In this document: positions 47,561 through 50,067 of the stretch, in pieces
Layout: the number at the start of each line of letters is the position of its first letter
How positions within the stretch are numbered: the first letter of the stretch is position 1
From: Paracoccaceae bacterium
GTDB lineage: Bacteria; Pseudomonadota; Alphaproteobacteria; Rhodobacterales; Rhodobacteraceae
DNA length: 50,067 bases
Reading direction: 5' to 3'
NCBI GenBank assembly: GCA_024636555.1
Contig: JAGXGW010000066.1
Location: forward strand, 1 to 50,067
The notes under the pieces: generated by a model
The model's database searches: none
The model's input: only the letters and a program-made list of their open reading frames with translations
Told to the model about the DNA's origin: nothing
Made by a program: the position numbers and the translations under genes

Positions 47561-47874
47561 CTCGAACTCCCTGTGACGTATTTTTATTTATGACGGTAAA
47601 ACTGGTGACCTTTCCGGGTGATCGCGATGGCTGCCTACCTTGCCGGATCTGGAATTCCCTTTTTCCCACGTGGCATTCGGCACCAGTTTGAGCGGTGCGT
47701 CAACGCACGCATTCGTCATTCTATGTCTCAAAAGCGACATCACCTCTTAGCAAAAACGACATTGATGTCGGTTACAAGGTATAACTTCACGGCAGATGTC
47801 AAATCTATGCCAACAGTTTACGGTCCCGGACCACAGCAGGCGCTCCGGCTTTGACAGGTTGCAAAGGGGGGCGT
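47561..47874. other. Promoter region of the second ABC transporter
   Basis: This 314-base gap separates the AraC-type gene from the binding-protein gene, both on the minus strand. Besides the ATGTC repeats at 47723-47770, another ATGTC lies near 47805. A TATTTTTATTTAT stretch near 47578 sits close to the start of the transporter operon. No small ORF with a good ribosome site was seen. Confidence 0.5.
47723..47770. promoter_or_regulatory. Repeated ATGTC(G) motifs, candidate AraC-type operator
   Basis: On the plus strand AAAAGCGACAT (47730-47740) and AAAAACGACAT (47752-47762) are near-identical 11-mers spaced 22 bases apart, two helical turns. Inverted partners ATGTCT (47723) and ATGTCG (47765-47770) flank them; CGACAT-TG-ATGTCG is itself an inverted repeat. 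AraC-family activators often bind direct repeats of this spacing. The adjacent AraC-type gene is the natural candidate regulator. Confidence 0.55.
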
Positions 47875-48717
47875 TCAGCGCTGCGCGCTGCGGCGCAATG
47901 TGCTGGGGCTTTGGCCCGTATGATGCTGCACGAAGCGCGAGAAATAGGCCGGGCTGGAGAAATTCAGGCTCTGGCCGATATCCTGCAAGGGCAGGGAGGT
48001 TGTCTCGATCATCTCGCGCGCCGCATAGAGGCTGCGCTGTGTCAGGATGTCCGCCGCCGTGAGGCCCGACGCCTCGCGGCACGACCGTGTCAGATGGGTC
48101 GGGGTCACGCCCAGCTCGGCGGCGTAATCGCCCATCAGCTTCGGCGTTGCATAATCGCGGGCCACCAGCGCGCAATAGGCCTGCACCAGACGGTGTGCGG
48201 CAGGAATGCGCGGGCCGTCATCGCCATGCTCGACCATCTGGCGGCGCAGCCAGACCGACATTAGCATGGCATGGGCGCGCATGGCGGTTTCGGCAAGCTG
48301 GCGGTTGGCAGTCTGCTCGCGCTGCATCACGTCAAGGATCGTCGAGATCTCGGCCTGCGCCTGCACATCACGGATCCGCAGGTGTTGCGGCTCCTCCGGC
48401 AGGCCAAGATCGGGGTCTTCCGGCAGATGCACGGCCAGACCGAACCCCTGTTTGCCAAGCTCGACAGACAGCAGCGTGCCCGCGGGAATGAAAACCGCGT
48501 TATGCGTCCCGATCCCGCTGCGCAGCCCCTGAAGAATCATCCGGCCCTGACCGCGCGTGATCCAGAGCAGGATGGCGTGATCATGACTGTGCATATGCTC
48601 CAGCCGCCACGGCGTGCCGCGGGCCATCTGGGCGATCGTGCCCACGCGGATGCCCGCCACACCCGTATCGGGTAGGGGTTGCGGTTTCTGATCTGCGCGT
48701 GCGGGGCCGATATGCAT
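47875..48717 (-). CDS. AraC-family transcriptional regulator
   Basis: The 280-residue regulator has an N-terminal cupin-type sensing region (HMHSHDHAILLWITRGQGRMILQG) and a C-terminal double helix-turn-helix. The first (LMGDYAAELGVTPTHLTRSCREASG) and second (LPLQDIGQSLNFSSPAYFSRFVQHHTGQSPS) motifs are typical of the family. The gene lies directly upstream of the second ABC transporter operon on the same strand, with a repeat-containing gap between. It probably activates that operon in response to the transported compound. The effector is unknown. Confidence 0.9.
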   Translation of the reverse strand: MHIGPARADQKPQPLPDTGVAGIRVGTIAQMARGTPWRLEHMHSHDHAILLWITRGQGRMILQGLRSGIGTHNAVFIPAGTLLSVELGKQGFGLAVHLPEDPDLGLPEEPQHLRIRDVQAQAEISTILDVMQREQTANRQLAETAMRAHAMLMSVWLRRQMVEHGDDGPRIPAAHRLVQAYCALVARDYATPKLMGDYAAELGVTPTHLTRSCREASGLTAADILTQRSLYAAREMIETTSLPLQDIGQSLNFSSPAYFSRFVQHHTGQSPSTLRRSAQR

Positions 48718-48842
48718 GAAGGATCCCGTTTCTTGAGAGGTGGCCGGTTCCGGCAGGCTGCGCCCTTGTCCGCCTGCAAGCGTAACAAGCCCGCCCGTTC
48801 ATCTAAAGGGGGTCGGGCGCGGTTTGGCAATCCTGTGCCTGA

Positions 48843-49730
48843 TCAGGCGGGTTCTGGCCGATAGGGCCGCCAGCCCTGCATCCGGGCCCGGAACCATGTG
48901 CGCTGCCGCTTGGCGAACTGCCGCGTGGCGATGGTGGCCGCCTCTTGCGCCGCGTCCAGTGTCATCTCGCCGCGCAGATGGGCGATCAGTTCGGGCGCGC
49001 CGATCGCCTTGGCCGACAGATGCGCGGGATTCCATGTCGGCAGGTTGGCCCGCGCCTCGTCCAGTGCGCCCTGTTCCAGCATGGCGGCAAAGCGGCGCGC
49101 GATTCGCGGTGTCAGCCAGTCCTTTGGCGCGTCCACAAGGATCGCGGTTGCCGCCGACAACGGTAAAAGCGGCGCTGGCGTGCTGTCCTGCCATGCCGCC
49201 AGAGTGCGCCCTGTGCCGTGCCAGACCTCCCACGCGCGCTGCACGCGCATCGGGTTTCTCTGGTCGATCCGGGCAAGCGTTTCAGCATCCAGATCCGCCA
49301 GTAGCGACTCGATTCCGCGCGCTTGCAGACGCGCCGCCGCCGCAGGGCGGACATGCGCGGGCAGGGCGGGGATCTCGGCCAGCCCTTCGGTCAGCGCACT
49401 GAAATAAAGCCCCGTACCGCCCACAATGATCGGGCGCGGCCCCTCAGCCAGCAGCGGGGCCAGTTCGCGCAGCCATTGCCCCACGGAATAGGTGCCATCC
49501 CCCGGAACATGGCCGTAAAGCCGATGCGGCGCGCGGGCCTGGTCTTGCGGGGCGGGGCGCGCGGTCAGGATGCGCCAGTTGGCAAAGACCTGAATCGCAT
49601 CGGCGTTCACGATCACACCGCCCTGCGTTTCGGCGATCCGCAGCGCCAGTTCGGATTTGCCGCTGGCCGTGGGGCCTGCGATCAGCACGGGGCGATCAGC
49701 CGGAATATGATCAAGCGCAAGCAATGTCAT
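48843..49730 (-). CDS. miaA: tRNA dimethylallyltransferase
   Basis: The 295-residue MiaA adds a dimethylallyl group to A37 of tRNAs that read codons starting with U. The P-loop [12 protein letters not shown], the [18 protein letters not shown] segment (usual DSxQVY replaced by DAIQVF), [10 protein letters not shown] and the [12 protein letters not shown] motif are present. The usual C-terminal segment with [11 protein letters not shown] is also seen. The Ser-to-Ala change in the DSxQVY-type motif is seen in other alphaproteobacterial enzymes as far as I recall. The gene is divergent from pyrH. Confidence 0.95.
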   Translation of the reverse strand: MTLLALDHIPADRPVLIAGPTASGKSELALRIAETQGGVIVNADAIQVFANWRILTARPAPQDQARAPHRLYGHVPGDGTYSVGQWLRELAPLLAEGPRPIIVGGTGLYFSALTEGLAEIPALPAHVRPAAAARLQARGIESLLADLDAETLARIDQRNPMRVQRAWEVWHGTGRTLAAWQDSTPAPLLPLSAATAILVDAPKDWLTPRIARRFAAMLEQGALDEARANLPTWNPAHLSAKAIGAPELIAHLRGEMTLDAAQEAATIATRQFAKRQRTWFRARMQGWRPYRPEPA

Positions 49731-49845
49731 GCGCGCCTGTTAGCCCCAAAGCAGGGAAATCGCAAAGGGGGCGCTTCGCGGATTGAACCCGGCGGCGTTT
49801 TGCGACATTTTGCGCGCGACCCGCCTAAACCACAACGGAGCCCCC

Positions 49846-50067
49846 ATGCCAGCTGACGCCGAAACCCAAGACACGCTTCTGGCGCAGACCCGCTTTCGCC
49901 GCGTGATGCTGAAAATATCGGGAGAGGCGCTGATGGGCGATCAGGGCTTTGGTCTGCACCCGCCGACTGTCCAGCGGATCGCGCAGGAGGTCAAATCGGT
50001 GCATGATCTCGGTGTCGAGATCTGCATGGTGATCGGTGGCGGCAACATCTTCCGCGGCTTGCAGGGC
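49846..50067 (+). CDS. pyrH: UMP kinase (5' part, continues past the window)
   Basis: The first 74 codons of PyrH are present. After a 17-residue N-terminal extension, [20 protein letters not shown] is the typical ATP-binding start of amino-acid-kinase-fold UMP kinases, followed by [17 protein letters not shown] ([17 protein letters not shown]). The enzyme phosphorylates UMP to UDP. GGAG lies 5-6 bases before the ATG at 49846. The gene runs off the window end. In many bacteria frr follows, which cannot be checked here. Confidence 0.93.
   Translation, partial: MPADAETQDTLLAQTRFRRVMLKISGEALMGDQGFGLHPPTVQRIAQEVKSVHDLGVEICMVIGGGNIFRGLQG

Overview
The window looks like a chromosomal segment from a Rhodobacteraceae (Roseobacter-type, class Alphaproteobacteria) bacterium. 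The evidence is high GC and alphaproteobacterial protein families throughout, the oxygen-dependent cobalamin route (cobG, cobN, cobF), a CckA-type hybrid kinase, and a recA promoter carrying the GAAC-N7-GAAC LexA box of the Rhodobacter group. Two intergenic segments also resemble a repeat I associate with this family.

Layout. 1-520: a truncated serine-recombinase remnant beside a tRNA-Gly(CCC), probably the scar of an integrated element. 552-4377: an orphan RACo-like corrinoid-activation protein, divergent from guaB. 4429-9123: a Nik/Opp-type ABC importer (binding protein, two permeases, fused double ATPase) behind an 18-bp perfect palindrome that resembles a Zur box. 9495-26953: a large cobalamin block. 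cobO-cobQ run leftward. A B12 riboswitch leads DUF1636-cobW-cobN-cobG-cobH-cobI-cobJ-(cobK reversed)-cobL-cobE-cobM-cobB-cobA. A second B12 riboswitch leads a CbiM-like cobalt permease, and cobF follows after a terminator. 26950-36514: rsmB, cckA, a sulfotransferase, recA, alaS, two DUF1330 genes and an exported histidine phosphatase. 36536-40958: typA, an M50 protease with CBS domains, ssb and a lytic transglycosylase. 40955-48717: an ABM-domain protein and a second Opp-type ABC importer, next to an AraC-type regulator. 48843-50067: miaA and the start of pyrH.

How the genes fit together. The cob genes cover uroporphyrinogen III methylation (CobA), the ring methylations and contraction (CobI, G, J, M, F, K, L, H), a,c-amidation (CobB), the large cobaltochelatase subunit (CobN), adenosylation (CobO) and cobyric acid formation (CobQ). 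CobS/CobT and the late nucleotide-loop genes are not in this window. The two riboswitches would shut off ring synthesis and cobalt uptake when B12 is plentiful. The RACo-like protein would be a consumer-side partner, reactivating corrinoid methyltransferases.

I did not find a convincing new multi-gene system. The most interesting points are small. The ssb gene carries an in-frame TAA before its acidic tail. One DUF1330 gene has ATC where its paralogue has ATG. A 14-bp tandem triplication sits exactly at the cobL/cobE coupling junction. cobK lies antisense inside the cob operon with a start codon overlapping that of cobL. A 37-residue Cys-rich ORF with a strong ribosome site overlaps the start of the transglycosylase gene. 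Several are single-base anomalies, so sequencing or assembly error must be excluded first.
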